From the IMG/VR virus record IMGVR_UViG_3300025012_000027, positions 1 through 64,000 of that record: a stretch of DNA of 64,000 bases. One strand, given 5' to 3'. The notes under the pieces are model-generated. The model was not told where the DNA came from, ran no database searches, and saw nothing but the letters and a program-made list of their open reading frames with translations. This stretch comes from a virus. Position 1 is the first letter of the stretch. Each line of letters opens with the position of its first letter. A program made the translations under genes and the position numbers. Below are positions 32,430 to 41,839 of the stretch, piece by piece.

Positions 32430-35400
32430 ATGACTATCAACCGTAACACAAACCCATACTTCGATGATTTCGATGATACAAAGAACTATCATCAGATTTT
32501 GTTCAAACCTGGGTACCCGGTACAGGCTCGAGAACTAACTCAAACCCAAAGCATATTACAGAATCAGATATCGAAACTGGGTGATAGTATCTACCAGCAA
32601 GGTTCCATCGTAATCCCCGGAAATTCTAGAGGCGATCTCAACGTACCGTATCTGAAGGTTGAAACAACATACAATAGTGTTGAACTAGATCTTTCACTAT
32701 TCGACAACAATATTATTGTTGGTGCGACATCGGGGGTGAAGGCGATTGTCAAGAAGACTGTCCAGAATACGGTTACTGACCCAACAACCTTCTATCTTGC
32801 ATATACATCAGCCGGTGTTGTTAGCGGTGTTCCTAATGGAAAATTAGAGTTTGATGTTGGTGAAGATGTATATGTGGAAACAAATCCTTCGGTTATAGCA
32901 ACTGTTAAATCAGATGTTGGGTCTACAGGTGTAGGATCGATGGCATATGTTAACCAAGGCGTCTATTATGTAAATGGATATTTCGTGACGGTAAACACGC
33001 AGTCGATTGTTATCTCGAAGTATGACAACCTACCATCATGCAAAGTGTTGTTGCAGATTGTTGAATCGTTAGTCGACTATACTGAAGATGGTTCGTTGTT
33101 AGATCCAGCCCAAGGTTCGTATAACTTTGCGGCACCTGGCGCTGATAGATATAAGATTGACCTGGTATTGACTTCGCTAGCATATGATGCCGCGATTTCT
33201 GATAACTATGTCGAGATTATGAGATATAATGCAGGCGTACTTGAAGAGCATAGTACATATCCGAAATATAGTGAGCTTGAAAAATCTCTTGCTCGTAGAA
33301 CTCATGATGAATCTGGCAACTATGTTGTAAATGGTTTGAGTGGCGACATCCGTGAAGCCAAGAAAATTGGAAACAACGGTGGATTCTCCGAATCTGAAGA
33401 TATTGACGATTTTGCAGTAACAGTCAATCCCGGCAAGGCATACATAAACGGTTTCGAGGTTCGTAGGTTGGCAGGCACTACGTTGATCCAACCTAAAGCC
33501 AGAACAGACATTCACGTTAAGACAAAGACAATAAATACTCGTCCAGAATACGGTCGATATATTCTTATCAGTAATGTGACAAATGGACCGTCTATCGCAA
33601 CTCGCGAAATCGTTTCATTCTTAAACACCTCGGGCGCAGGTCCAACTACGATTGGGTCAGCGAGAGTTTTAGCGATTGATTACGAAACGGGCGATCCTGC
33701 ATTACCATCGTGTGTGTATAAATTGTATGTGACTGATGTGAAATATACATCGACCGCATATTCATCAGTTAATGTTGGTGGGTTGACATTCTCAGGTGGA
33801 ACTGCATATGTCGTCCAGAAACTAACGACGAATCTGACTGCCGGTACATATAATATCGGTGATATCGTGAACAGCGACGCGGGTGTTAGAACTGCAACTG
33901 TTGATTACTGGAATCCTAGTACTGGTACGCTGTATGTGCATAAACACGCAGCTGCATCTGATACCCCTCTAATCGGCGATCAACTTATAGACGCAACTAC
34001 CAGTGCAACGAGCGTTGTTAAAGGTAAGCAAGCATACTTCGGTGTTGCTCAGAATTCAACGGTTTTCACACTACCTGTTGAAACACCTAAGTCGTTGAAG
34101 AATTCGGGTAATGTCTATGACTGCGTATATTCCGTACAGAAACAACTGACTATAACAACGAACGGTTCTGGAGCAGGTTCTGTCACTATCGGCGACGGTA
34201 CGTTTGAAACGCCGGCAGCGGGAACATTCGTTGCTCTGTCCAGTACGAGTTCAGTAAGCCCTACCCTGTTCACATTATCCGGGTCTAATAATGTGCTGAA
34301 TATAGCAGGCGGGCCATTATCGTCGATCATATACATCTATGCGACCGTGACTAAGACAGCTCTTGCACCAAGAACAAAAACATTGACTACTGTTAATAGT
34401 GAAGCATATGTCGTCGGATCAAGTGTAACATCAATCACTCTAACTAAGAGTGACATATACCGCATAACATTGATACAAATGGGTGGGGCTGATGTAACGA
34501 ATCAATATGTGCTAGACAACGGACAGACTGACTATGGCTATTACAAAGGCAAATTGTCGCTTAAAACGGCAGGCGTAATCCCAGAAGGCACTCTAGATGT
34601 AACATACGAGTATTTTGCTCACACCGCCGGTGATTACTTCAGCATAGACTCGTATTCAGGTAATGCGAATTATCTAGACCTGATCGTTAATTATCGCAAT
34701 GCTTCGGGTACGGTATTCAATCTGCTAAATTGCATTGACGCCAGACCGACGGTTGGATCGGCTGGGACTTTCGATGGCGGAACCGGCGCTATCGTAGGCG
34801 ATATGCTAGTCAGCGCAGAGCTATACACCAGTTCGGTACAATATTTCGTACCTAGATATGATGTATTGACCATCAACAAAGATGCCGTGGTATCAGTCGT
34901 CACAGGTACTCCTGACGACTCCCCCGTAATACCAGAGACATCCGAAGGTACTGTTGCTCTCGAGACATATTTTGTTCCGGCATATACGAAGCAAGTTTCT
35001 GCAATTAAGAAAACTAGAAACTTAGTTGATCGATACACTATGAATGGAATAGCTAAGTTAGAACAACGAGTTGCTAGACTAGAAGTATTCTCTACGCTGT
35101 CCCAAGCAGAATCGTCTACTATACATTTTGAGGTTGTAGATCCAGCGACTGGTATTTCTAGATTCAAAACTGGATATCTAGTTGAAAACTTTACATCCCC
35201 ATTCACAATAGGTGATATCGGAAACCCAGATTTTGGGGTATCGTTTGATTATAGTACGCTGAACAGCGGATTAGAACGTATGGAATGTTCTACGACGGTG
35301 TTACCATCTTCTGGACACTATGTCAATGTCGATGGTATGTATATGTTGCCATACACAGAAGTGACGTTTGCATCCCAGCCGCTAAGTTCTAGAGTCACTA

Positions 35401-35720
35401 ATCTAAATCCATTCCTGATGATTACATGGGATGGATCTATGAACGTGACACCATCAGCTGATAACTGGATCGATATCCTGGATCTTCCTACAGTATTCAA
35501 TGAAATTCAAGAACCAGATGTCAACCTAATAAACTGGGTACCGTCTCCAGTATCGGCTCCGGCTATACCGCAAACGAATTTGCCCGTAACGGCGCCAAGC
35601 ACAGGAGGTTCAGCTACAACACAACCACTGACCGTTGTTCGCTGGTTGGGTGCTGACTCTGGATGGTTATATTCTGACGGAACCACGTCTGGCGGATTTG
35701 GTGGTGGCAGCAGTGCGTAA
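32430..35720 (+). CDS. large DUF4815-type virion protein, baseplate/fibre-associated
   Basis: 1096 residues. The N-terminus (TNPYFDDFDDTKNYHQILFK, then PGYPVQARELTQTQSILQNQ) is the DUF4815 domain of T4-like cyanophages, about residues 1-450. It is followed by beta-rich repeats and a helical segment (LVDRYTMNGIAKLEQRVARLE, a trimeric-looking coiled coil near residue 870). It ends with a Gly-rich tail. It probably joins fibres to the baseplate; the partner is likely the protein at 35817. Confidence 0.7.
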   Translation: MTINRNTNPYFDDFDDTKNYHQILFKPGYPVQARELTQTQSILQNQISKLGDSIYQQGSIVIPGNSRGDLNVPYLKVETTYNSVELDLSLFDNNIIVGATSGVKAIVKKTVQNTVTDPTTFYLAYTSAGVVSGVPNGKLEFDVGEDVYVETNPSVIATVKSDVGSTGVGSMAYVNQGVYYVNGYFVTVNTQSIVISKYDNLPSCKVLLQIVESLVDYTEDGSLLDPAQGSYNFAAPGADRYKIDLVLTSLAYDAAISDNYVEIMRYNAGVLEEHSTYPKYSELEKSLARRTHDESGNYVVNGLSGDIREAKKIGNNGGFSESEDIDDFAVTVNPGKAYINGFEVRRLAGTTLIQPKARTDIHVKTKTINTRPEYGRYILISNVTNGPSIATREIVSFLNTSGAGPTTIGSARVLAIDYETGDPALPSCVYKLYVTDVKYTSTAYSSVNVGGLTFSGGTAYVVQKLTTNLTAGTYNIGDIVNSDAGVRTATVDYWNPSTGTLYVHKHAAASDTPLIGDQLIDATTSATSVVKGKQAYFGVAQNSTVFTLPVETPKSLKNSGNVYDCVYSVQKQLTITTNGSGAGSVTIGDGTFETPAAGTFVALSSTSSVSPTLFTLSGSNNVLNIAGGPLSSIIYIYATVTKTALAPRTKTLTTVNSEAYVVGSSVTSITLTKSDIYRITLIQMGGADVTNQYVLDNGQTDYGYYKGKLSLKTAGVIPEGTLDVTYEYFAHTAGDYFSIDSYSGNANYLDLIVNYRNASGTVFNLLNCIDARPTVGSAGTFDGGTGAIVGDMLVSAELYTSSVQYFVPRYDVLTINKDAVVSVVTGTPDDSPVIPETSEGTVALETYFVPAYTKQVSAIKKTRNLVDRYTMNGIAKLEQRVARLEVFSTLSQAESSTIHFEVVDPATGISRFKTGYLVENFTSPFTIGDIGNPDFGVSFDYSTLNSGLERMECSTTVLPSSGHYVNVDGMYMLPYTEVTFASQPLSSRVTNLNPFLMITWDGSMNVTPSADNWIDILDLPTVFNEIQEPDVNLINWVPSPVSAPAIPQTNLPVTAPSTGGSATTQPLTVVRWLGADSGWLYSDGTTSGGFGGGSSA

Positions 35721-35739
35721 CACATCTATTTTATGCGGT

Positions 35740-35746
35740 GTAAATA
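35740..35746 (+). promoter_or_regulatory. late promoter candidate
   Basis: GTAAATA in the 96-base gap before the gene at 35817. It is 70 bases from the start codon, farther than the others. Confidence 0.45.
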
Positions 35747-35816
35747 TATCGAGTATATTCGAAGGTATGTCTGACATCAATACACTCGAAATATAATATC
35801 AAGGAATCCCTAAAAC

Positions 35817-38168
35817 ATGGCTACTACCGTAACAACTTCATCTAGCACGACTAGCACTAGAAATCTAGTCAGTGTTAACTCGATCATGTATATTAGACCC
35901 ATCGTTTTAACGATGCGAGTGTCTGGTTGCCGACCAAATACATTTATGAATGTATATTTTGATTCAACTAATATGAATCATGCAGCAACACCTATAGGAT
36001 CTAGTGCGGTGATTGATTCTACAAAATTAGTCACAGATTCGAACGGATTCGTAACGTTTACGATGGCAATTCCTGGAGGAACATTCACTACAGGTAATAA
36101 ACAAATCCTAGTGACCGACGCGGCATCAATTGCTCTATTGGAAACCACTGGTTCAACATATGGTAGCGCTACCGCGTTTTTCACTTCGTCTGGGGCACAG
36201 CAAGTATTTCAAACGATTTCCACTACGGTGCGTCAGAATACCGTTACTACAGATCAATTCATCCCAGCACCACCTGTAGTTATTCCGCCACCCGTCGTAG
36301 TTGCGCCGGCCCCGGTCCCACTGCCAGCAATCGTGCAACCAGCCCCAGTATTTGATTGGAATCGTTGGGACGGCGGTGGCGGTCAGGGTGGTAATGGTAG
36401 TGATCCTCTTGCTCAGAGTTTCTTCACATATGGAAAGACCGGAGGAGCATTTTTAACTTCCATCGAAATCTTCTTCCAAACAAAGGATAGCACGATCCCA
36501 GTTAGAGTTGAGCTGAGAGATATGGTGAACGGATACCCCGCATCTGGAGTAACAGATAATGAACTGTTAATAGTGTACAAGAATCCATCAGACGTTAGTG
36601 TTTCGACAGACGCATCTGTGGGAACTAAGTTCACATTCAAGTACCCAGTATACCTAGAACAAGATAAAGATTATTGCTTCGTTGTTTTCAGTAACTCAAA
36701 ACAGTATCATCTATTCACGTCTAAGCTAGGCGAAGCATCAATCGAAACTGGTCGCACTATCTTTGAACAGCCATATGTCGGGACTCTGTTCAAATCAAGT
36801 AATAATATTACATGGAATGCCGAGCAGTTTGAAGACATAAAATTCAACATGAAGATTGCTCAGTTCGACATATCTGCTAGTGCGACGATTGATATCGCTG
36901 CCAAGGCATCGTACTTCGCAATTCCAGGCGTTAGTTTTTCCACAGAAACTGGTAGCTCTGTAATCACATACAAGCAATCGCAGAAACATGGGCTGTCTGT
37001 TAGCGATAAGATCTATGTCGTATCTGATCAGAACGCTACGTATAACGGTATATCAACCGCTGATTTGTCTGGTAATAGAACTGTTACAGATGTGGTTGAT
37101 GAATATACGGTGAAATATGATGCATCGGCGAATGCTCTTTCATCGGGGGTTATTAGAAGCGGCGGTCAAGTTAAACGCATTATCGTGACGGCCGGTGGAT
37201 CTGGATACACAGTTGCGCCAACCGTGCAACTCTCTAGTACGAGTGGTTCAGGTGCAACGGCGACCGCAGTCCTCTTAAATGGATCGGTTGTTGATATCAA
37301 AATTACAAGTGCTGGTACTGGATATTCAACCCCGCCGACTATTCTAATAACCGGTGGTGATGGTACTGGGGCTGCTGCGACGGTGTTGATTGATGCAATG
37401 TTCTCGGTCATCACAAACAAACCAACCAACTTCATTGTATCAAACATTCCGACGATGAATATGCCAGGGACGAGTGTTTCAGCAACCGTGTCGACCACTC
37501 AGTTAAATTTCCCAGGCGGTAATTTGTCGACATATGTCCCAGCAGAAACTTTGGATATGAACGTCCAAGGTAAGACTATGCTTAACATAAATGCTGTAGT
37601 CGCTTCACCTCAGAATGAAACTGCGAATATGTCTGGCAACCCGTCGTTGCTAACAAATTTCTTGTTGCGATCTAGTAATCCAAATGTGTCTCCCATATTG
37701 GATATGCGTGGATCACCTACGATCACTTCATATTCATATAAGATCAACGATCAAGTTGGTGAGAATGTTGGTGGGTCGAATCCGTTAGGCACGGCAAATA
37801 CTGAGCTGGATGCTACTGGTGGGACTGCTCTGGCAAAGTATTACACCAAGAAACAAGGATTGACTACTCCATCAACGGGCATCTTGTTGATGTCTGATAT
37901 ATATTCTCAAGATGCATCTAGAGTTGAATGGTATGTTCGAACAAGTGTTGCTAGTAGCCAAGAAGATTTTGATACACTGCCTTGGCAACTATTGACGAGT
38001 GACCGTACTGTGAATAGGTCAACATTGCCTGGACAGTTTTGGTCATATGAATTCTACTTATACGATATACCAACGTTTGATACGTATGCATTGAAGGCGG
38101 TGTTGAGAACCACCAATCCTGCAATCGTGCCTATTGTCAATAACTATAGTGTCATCGTATCCGTATGA
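35817..38168 (+). CDS. virion structural protein, baseplate/fibre-associated
   Basis: 783 residues. The N-terminus has PIVLTMRVSGCRPNTFMNVY; then a Pro/Val-rich stretch (residues 155-180), and DPLAQSFFTYGKTGGAFLTS. The last is the conserved start of a jelly-roll-like domain (VELRDMVNGYPASG, YCFVVFSNS) seen in T4-like cyanophage virion proteins. Two G-GYT/GDGTGA units near residues 460-520 resemble those in the gp8-like protein. It overlaps the next gene by four bases. Confidence 0.65.
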   Translation: MATTVTTSSSTTSTRNLVSVNSIMYIRPIVLTMRVSGCRPNTFMNVYFDSTNMNHAATPIGSSAVIDSTKLVTDSNGFVTFTMAIPGGTFTTGNKQILVTDAASIALLETTGSTYGSATAFFTSSGAQQVFQTISTTVRQNTVTTDQFIPAPPVVIPPPVVVAPAPVPLPAIVQPAPVFDWNRWDGGGGQGGNGSDPLAQSFFTYGKTGGAFLTSIEIFFQTKDSTIPVRVELRDMVNGYPASGVTDNELLIVYKNPSDVSVSTDASVGTKFTFKYPVYLEQDKDYCFVVFSNSKQYHLFTSKLGEASIETGRTIFEQPYVGTLFKSSNNITWNAEQFEDIKFNMKIAQFDISASATIDIAAKASYFAIPGVSFSTETGSSVITYKQSQKHGLSVSDKIYVVSDQNATYNGISTADLSGNRTVTDVVDEYTVKYDASANALSSGVIRSGGQVKRIIVTAGGSGYTVAPTVQLSSTSGSGATATAVLLNGSVVDIKITSAGTGYSTPPTILITGGDGTGAAATVLIDAMFSVITNKPTNFIVSNIPTMNMPGTSVSATVSTTQLNFPGGNLSTYVPAETLDMNVQGKTMLNINAVVASPQNETANMSGNPSLLTNFLLRSSNPNVSPILDMRGSPTITSYSYKINDQVGENVGGSNPLGTANTELDATGGTALAKYYTKKQGLTTPSTGILLMSDIYSQDASRVEWYVRTSVASSQEDFDTLPWQLLTSDRTVNRSTLPGQFWSYEFYLYDIPTFDTYALKAVLRTTNPAIVPIVNNYSVIVSV

Positions 38169-38359
38169 TAAAGGTTAAGGACATTGACGGTAAGGAAGTT
38201 AAGGGGTTATACAGAAATCCCAACGGGACTCTTATCGTCAAAGACGATATCGCATATTTGAAATATCAGGCTAGCTTAAAGGATAGGCAGCGCATTCAGG
38301 ATCTCGAGAACCAACTTCTCGAGATCAAAACTTTACTAGTGTCTCTAATGAACAAATGA
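38165..38359 (+). CDS. small coiled-coil protein
   Basis: 64 residues: a short beta part (VKDIDGKEVKGLYRNPNG) and a C-terminal coiled coil (RQRIQDLENQLLEIKTLLVSL). It overlaps both neighbours by four bases. Possibly a small virion or chaperone protein. Confidence 0.6.
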   Translation: MIKVKDIDGKEVKGLYRNPNGTLIVKDDIAYLKYQASLKDRQRIQDLENQLLEIKTLLVSLMNK

Positions 38360-38712
38360 TAACAACAAATCACGAATTTTTAGATCTTGCAATGAAGTCA
38401 TACAATAATCCGGCTTGTATAACACTAGATGAATTTAACCAAGATCTGAATTCATATGTGTTTATCAAAAAGAATGCTAGAAAATATCTTCAAGAACCAG
38501 AAAAGCTCAGACAGTTAGTAAACCAGCTCGTCATTTTCTACAATTGCTTTGGCACAGCCGGGACAGACCTTCTTCTATACAAAATCGTTGAAGAGGACGT
38601 ACTTAGCATCCTACTACCAATTATATTGTACTTGGGACGCTCTACACCAACCGTAGACACATTGACGGTGCCCTTAAATATAAATGTTATTGTTCAACTA
38701 AACGAGTTATAA
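38356..38712 (+). CDS. conserved T4-like phage protein
   Basis: 118 residues, mostly helical. The block LRQLVNQLVIFYNCFGTAGTDLLLYKI resembles a small protein conserved among T4-like cyanophages next to baseplate genes ('LrlllNhiviLyNvFg'). Function unknown, possibly assembly. Confidence 0.6.
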   Translation: MITTNHEFLDLAMKSYNNPACITLDEFNQDLNSYVFIKKNARKYLQEPEKLRQLVNQLVIFYNCFGTAGTDLLLYKIVEEDVLSILLPIILYLGRSTPTVDTLTVPLNINVIVQLNEL

Positions 38713-38714
38713 GA

Positions 38715-39161
38715 ATGCTTACCCAACACACCTTTGTTAAGGCGATATTAGAAGGCGATCAGTCGGTCGCTGAGTTGTCTCGACTACTAGGTGATGTGAA
38801 CGAAGATTATATTAGAAGACTTTCCACTATGATGTTTATCATGGAAAACTGCAAAGCTAATGGCAGAAATGATGTCGCTATTTTTGAATATATCAACAAC
38901 AACTTCTCAAAAGTGTTGTCTATCGTCGAGCAGCACAATCTAGTATTACCTGAAGAAGTGATTGTCATTGAGAGAGTCGTAAAACAGCTAGCTGAAGAAG
39001 GTGCTCCGGGAATCATGGGAGGAACAGCCGCTGGTACTATAAACACCGCAGCAGCAGTAGCAACATCGCAGATAGATACCGATGCAGTGGATGCTACTAC
39101 TCCCCGCATCTACCCTGGTAAGAAAAAGAAAAAGGATTCTAATAATGTTATCCTCAGTTAA
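38715..39161 (+). CDS. phage protein of unknown function, Lys-rich end
   Basis: 148 residues. The first 95 residues are helical (AILEGDQSVAELSRLLGDVN, YIRRLSTMMFIMENC); then an Ala/Thr-rich linker (TAAGTINTAAAVATSQIDT) and a basic end (PGKKKKKDSNN). It overlaps the spanin gene start by 17 bases. No family recognised. Confidence 0.6.
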   Translation: MLTQHTFVKAILEGDQSVAELSRLLGDVNEDYIRRLSTMMFIMENCKANGRNDVAIFEYINNNFSKVLSIVEQHNLVLPEEVIVIERVVKQLAEEGAPGIMGGTAAGTINTAAAVATSQIDTDAVDATTPRIYPGKKKKKDSNNVILS

Positions 39162-39552
39162 ACTATACATCGCTCTGGGATTGATCGCAGCATCATTGAC
39201 GATGACCGGCGTTGCCTACTATAAAGGTAAAAGTGCAGGCCATGCAAAAGCCGTTGCCTACTACCAACCTATTTTGGACAAGCAAGTTGCGATGGTCAAA
39301 GAGTTAGAAGCTCGTCAACCCATAATCAATGAAGTGGTGGTTACAAAATATCTAACGAAATATGTTACCGTCACCGAAACGATTGACAGAATTATCCAAG
39401 GCACTTCAGAGGCACTCTCAAATGAAAACGCTACTTGCACTATTGGTCCTAACTTTATCCGCTTGCACAACGCTGCAGCCAACACTGGCCCCGTACCCGG
39501 GAGCCCCGGAGCAGTTGATGCAGTCGGCTCAGCCACTGAAGCTACTCCCTGA
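39145..39552 (+). CDS. inner-membrane spanin (Rz-like)
   Basis: 135 residues from the ATG at 39145 (AAGGA upstream). An N-terminal membrane helix (LYIALGLIAASLTMTGVAYY) is followed by a periplasmic helical part (QVAMVKELEARQPIINEVVV) and an ATCTIGPNFIRLHNAAA motif typical of phage Rz proteins. It contains the start of the outer spanin gene in another frame. Together they fuse the inner and outer membranes in the last step of lysis. Confidence 0.75.
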   Translation: MLSSVKLYIALGLIAASLTMTGVAYYKGKSAGHAKAVAYYQPILDKQVAMVKELEARQPIINEVVVTKYLTKYVTVTETIDRIIQGTSEALSNENATCTIGPNFIRLHNAAANTGPVPGSPGAVDAVGSATEATP

Positions 39553-39706
39553 AACGACAAATTTGATAGAAGTTTCTACCACCATCACTCACAACTATGG
39601 CATGTATGCCACGCTTGCTGCTCAATTAACGGCATTGCAAGAATGGGTAACCCGAACACGCGAGGAATCGTTAAATGTCATTCATAACAATCAAGCAAAC
39701 AAATAA
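39422..39706 (+). CDS. outer-membrane spanin lipoprotein (Rz1-like)
   Basis: 94 residues, starting at ATG 39422 inside the inner spanin gene (131-base overlap in another frame). Signal peptide MKTLLALLVLTLSAC ends in the lipobox LSAC, so the mature protein starts with a lipid-carrying Cys. The next part is Pro/Gln-rich (TTLQPTLAPYPGAPEQLMQS), as in Rz1. The C-terminal extension is helical. The nested arrangement is the classical Rz/Rz1 layout. Confidence 0.75.
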   Translation: MKTLLALLVLTLSACTTLQPTLAPYPGAPEQLMQSAQPLKLLPETTNLIEVSTTITHNYGMYATLAAQLTALQEWVTRTREESLNVIHNNQANK

Positions 39707-40082
39707 CAAATTTGTTGATGTTGATTTGTCTTTTATGATGCATCCGTCGTCTAACGACATCGCGGAGAAACTTAACGAAAACGCCGTAATCGCATCTATT
39801 AAGAATTTGTGTGCTACTAGGCAGTATGAGAGACCATTTCACCCAGAACTATCGTCTCAGGTGTATGACTTGTTATTCGAACCATTGACGCATGTTGTAG
39901 CAGCAACCATTAAAAGAACGCTCACATATGTTATCAATAATTTTGAACCTAGGGTAAATATATTGATGCTTGACGTTCAAGATTCGGCTGACAGTAACTC
40001 CCTGCAAGTGATTCTGCATTTCAATATCGTTGGCACAGTTAATACAATAAAAACAGCATTCTTACTAGAACGAACACTATGA
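39675..40082 (+). CDS. baseplate wedge protein, T4 gp25-like
   Basis: 135 residues, the usual gp25 length. Conserved DVDLSFMMHPSSNDIAEKLN, SIKNLCATRQYERPFHPELSS, LLFEPLTHVV and INNFEPRVNILMLDV are the gp25/GpW family landmarks (the ERPF and EPRV motifs). It initiates the inner baseplate wedge with gp6 and gp53-type proteins; its gene lies next to gp6. Confidence 0.9.
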   Translation: MSFITIKQTNNKFVDVDLSFMMHPSSNDIAEKLNENAVIASIKNLCATRQYERPFHPELSSQVYDLLFEPLTHVVAATIKRTLTYVINNFEPRVNILMLDVQDSADSNSLQVILHFNIVGTVNTIKTAFLLERTL

Positions 40083-41839
40083 CAACATTACGAGTAGCAG
40101 AGTTAGATTTTGACACTATAAAGTTCAATCTAAAGCAATTCCTGTCTTCGAAGCCAGAGTTCACTGATTACGACTTTGAGGGATCTGGTCTGTCTGTGAT
40201 CATTGACCTGTTGGCATACAATACGCATTACAATGCCGTGATCGGCAACATGCTCATCGAGGAGATGTTTCTTGATACAGCAGTTAAGCCGGCTAGCATC
40301 GCTCTGATCGCCAAGCGGCTCGGCTACACTCCAATGAGCATGCGATCACCAGTCGCGACTATCTCGATCGAGGTTTTCCCATCAGATTCTCCTGCAAGCA
40401 TAACCCTTGGTAAGAATGCAAAATTCTCAGCAACAATTGATAATAATACATCGGTTACTTTTGTTACCCGGGACGCATATACTATTACGGCTAATGGTGA
40501 AGGTAGATATATATTTCCAGCAGTCAAGATATATGAGGGTGCTAACTACTCATTCAGCTATGTAGTTGATACAAGTGAGTACCAAAGATTCGAGATCCCA
40601 TCAACGTCGGTTGATATGTCACTGTTGACGGTGACAGTCCAAGACTCAACATCTAGTACGAATGTGGTCGAATGGACTGGATTTAGTTCCATTCTCGACT
40701 TAGAAGCTGATACGCAAGCATACTTCACCAAGATAAACGAAAAAACTCAATATGAAGTGTATTTTGGAGATGGTGTATTTGGTCAATCAATTATCACGGG
40801 TAATGTAGTTACTCTGAACTATTTGAACACTAATGGTCCGGTTGCTAACGGAGCATCCAGATTCACATTCGCTGATAGCATTGGTGGGTACAGTAATTTC
40901 CAAATTACGCTAGTATCCAAGGCGCTTGGCGGAGCATACGCCGAAAGCATCGAGAGCATTCGAAAGAATGCTCAGAACACGGTGTTCTCACAGAATCGAG
41001 CAATAACTGAAAATGATTATGCTACATTGATTAATAAGTTCATCCCAGTCGAATCTATATCCGTATGGGGCGGAGAAACTCTTACGCCACCTGTGTATGG
41101 CAAGATATTCATTGCTATCAAGCAGCCAAATACTACTACAAATTTAGATGCTGATCAGAAACAAGAGTTGTTGGCAAACATTCAAAGTAGGACTTCAATG
41201 GGGCTCATCAAAGAGATCGTTGACGTAGAATATGTTAATCTAGCTATAAAAACTGATATCAAGTATGATAGTGGGAGAACTACTCTAGGTCCTTCAACTA
41301 TAATTACTAATGTTGTCAATTCACTTGCATCATGGGGAGCGGCTACGTTAAACGTATTCAACTCAGACTTTGAGTTTTCAAAGTTAGTTGCATACATAGA
41401 CGATATTAGCCCGGCGTTTTTGGCCAATGATACTGATATCACGTTCAGTAAGACAAAGTCTCTGGTATTGAACATCAATACATCATACGTGTTTGATTTC
41501 TACAGTAGCATTAAACAAAGTAACTCTATTGAGAATAACATCACGTCAACGCCCTTTAGAACAGCCGCAGATATTACTCGCGATGTATATCTAGCAGACA
41601 CGGCTGGTGTACTTTACACATACTATATCAGGAATTCTGAGAGAATCATACTAACAAAAAATGTTGGTACGGTTGATTATGCTACGGGTAAGGTTAGTTT
41701 ATCGACTACGATGGTTGCGAGTGATGCAAATACATTAACTGTGACGGTTATACCGGATAACAAAAACAGCATTCAAAGTAGAAATAACATCATCACCCTT
41801 GATACCAATGATATCGAAGTGACTCTGAGATCAGCATGA
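40079..41839 (+). CDS. baseplate wedge protein, T4 gp6-like
   Basis: 586 residues (T4 gp6 is 660). N-terminal motifs are FDTIKFNLKQFLSSKPEF, DYDFEGSGLSVIIDLLAYNT and YNAVIGNMLIEEMFLDTAVK, then IALIAKRLGYTPMSMRSP, the standard gp6/baseplate J-like N-terminus. It forms the ring connecting the wedges around the hub. It overlaps gp25 and the next gene by four bases each. Confidence 0.85.
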   Translation: MTTLRVAELDFDTIKFNLKQFLSSKPEFTDYDFEGSGLSVIIDLLAYNTHYNAVIGNMLIEEMFLDTAVKPASIALIAKRLGYTPMSMRSPVATISIEVFPSDSPASITLGKNAKFSATIDNNTSVTFVTRDAYTITANGEGRYIFPAVKIYEGANYSFSYVVDTSEYQRFEIPSTSVDMSLLTVTVQDSTSSTNVVEWTGFSSILDLEADTQAYFTKINEKTQYEVYFGDGVFGQSIITGNVVTLNYLNTNGPVANGASRFTFADSIGGYSNFQITLVSKALGGAYAESIESIRKNAQNTVFSQNRAITENDYATLINKFIPVESISVWGGETLTPPVYGKIFIAIKQPNTTTNLDADQKQELLANIQSRTSMGLIKEIVDVEYVNLAIKTDIKYDSGRTTLGPSTIITNVVNSLASWGAATLNVFNSDFEFSKLVAYIDDISPAFLANDTDITFSKTKSLVLNINTSYVFDFYSSIKQSNSIENNITSTPFRTAADITRDVYLADTAGVLYTYYIRNSERIILTKNVGTVDYATGKVSLSTTMVASDANTLTVTVIPDNKNSIQSRNNIITLDTNDIEVTLRSA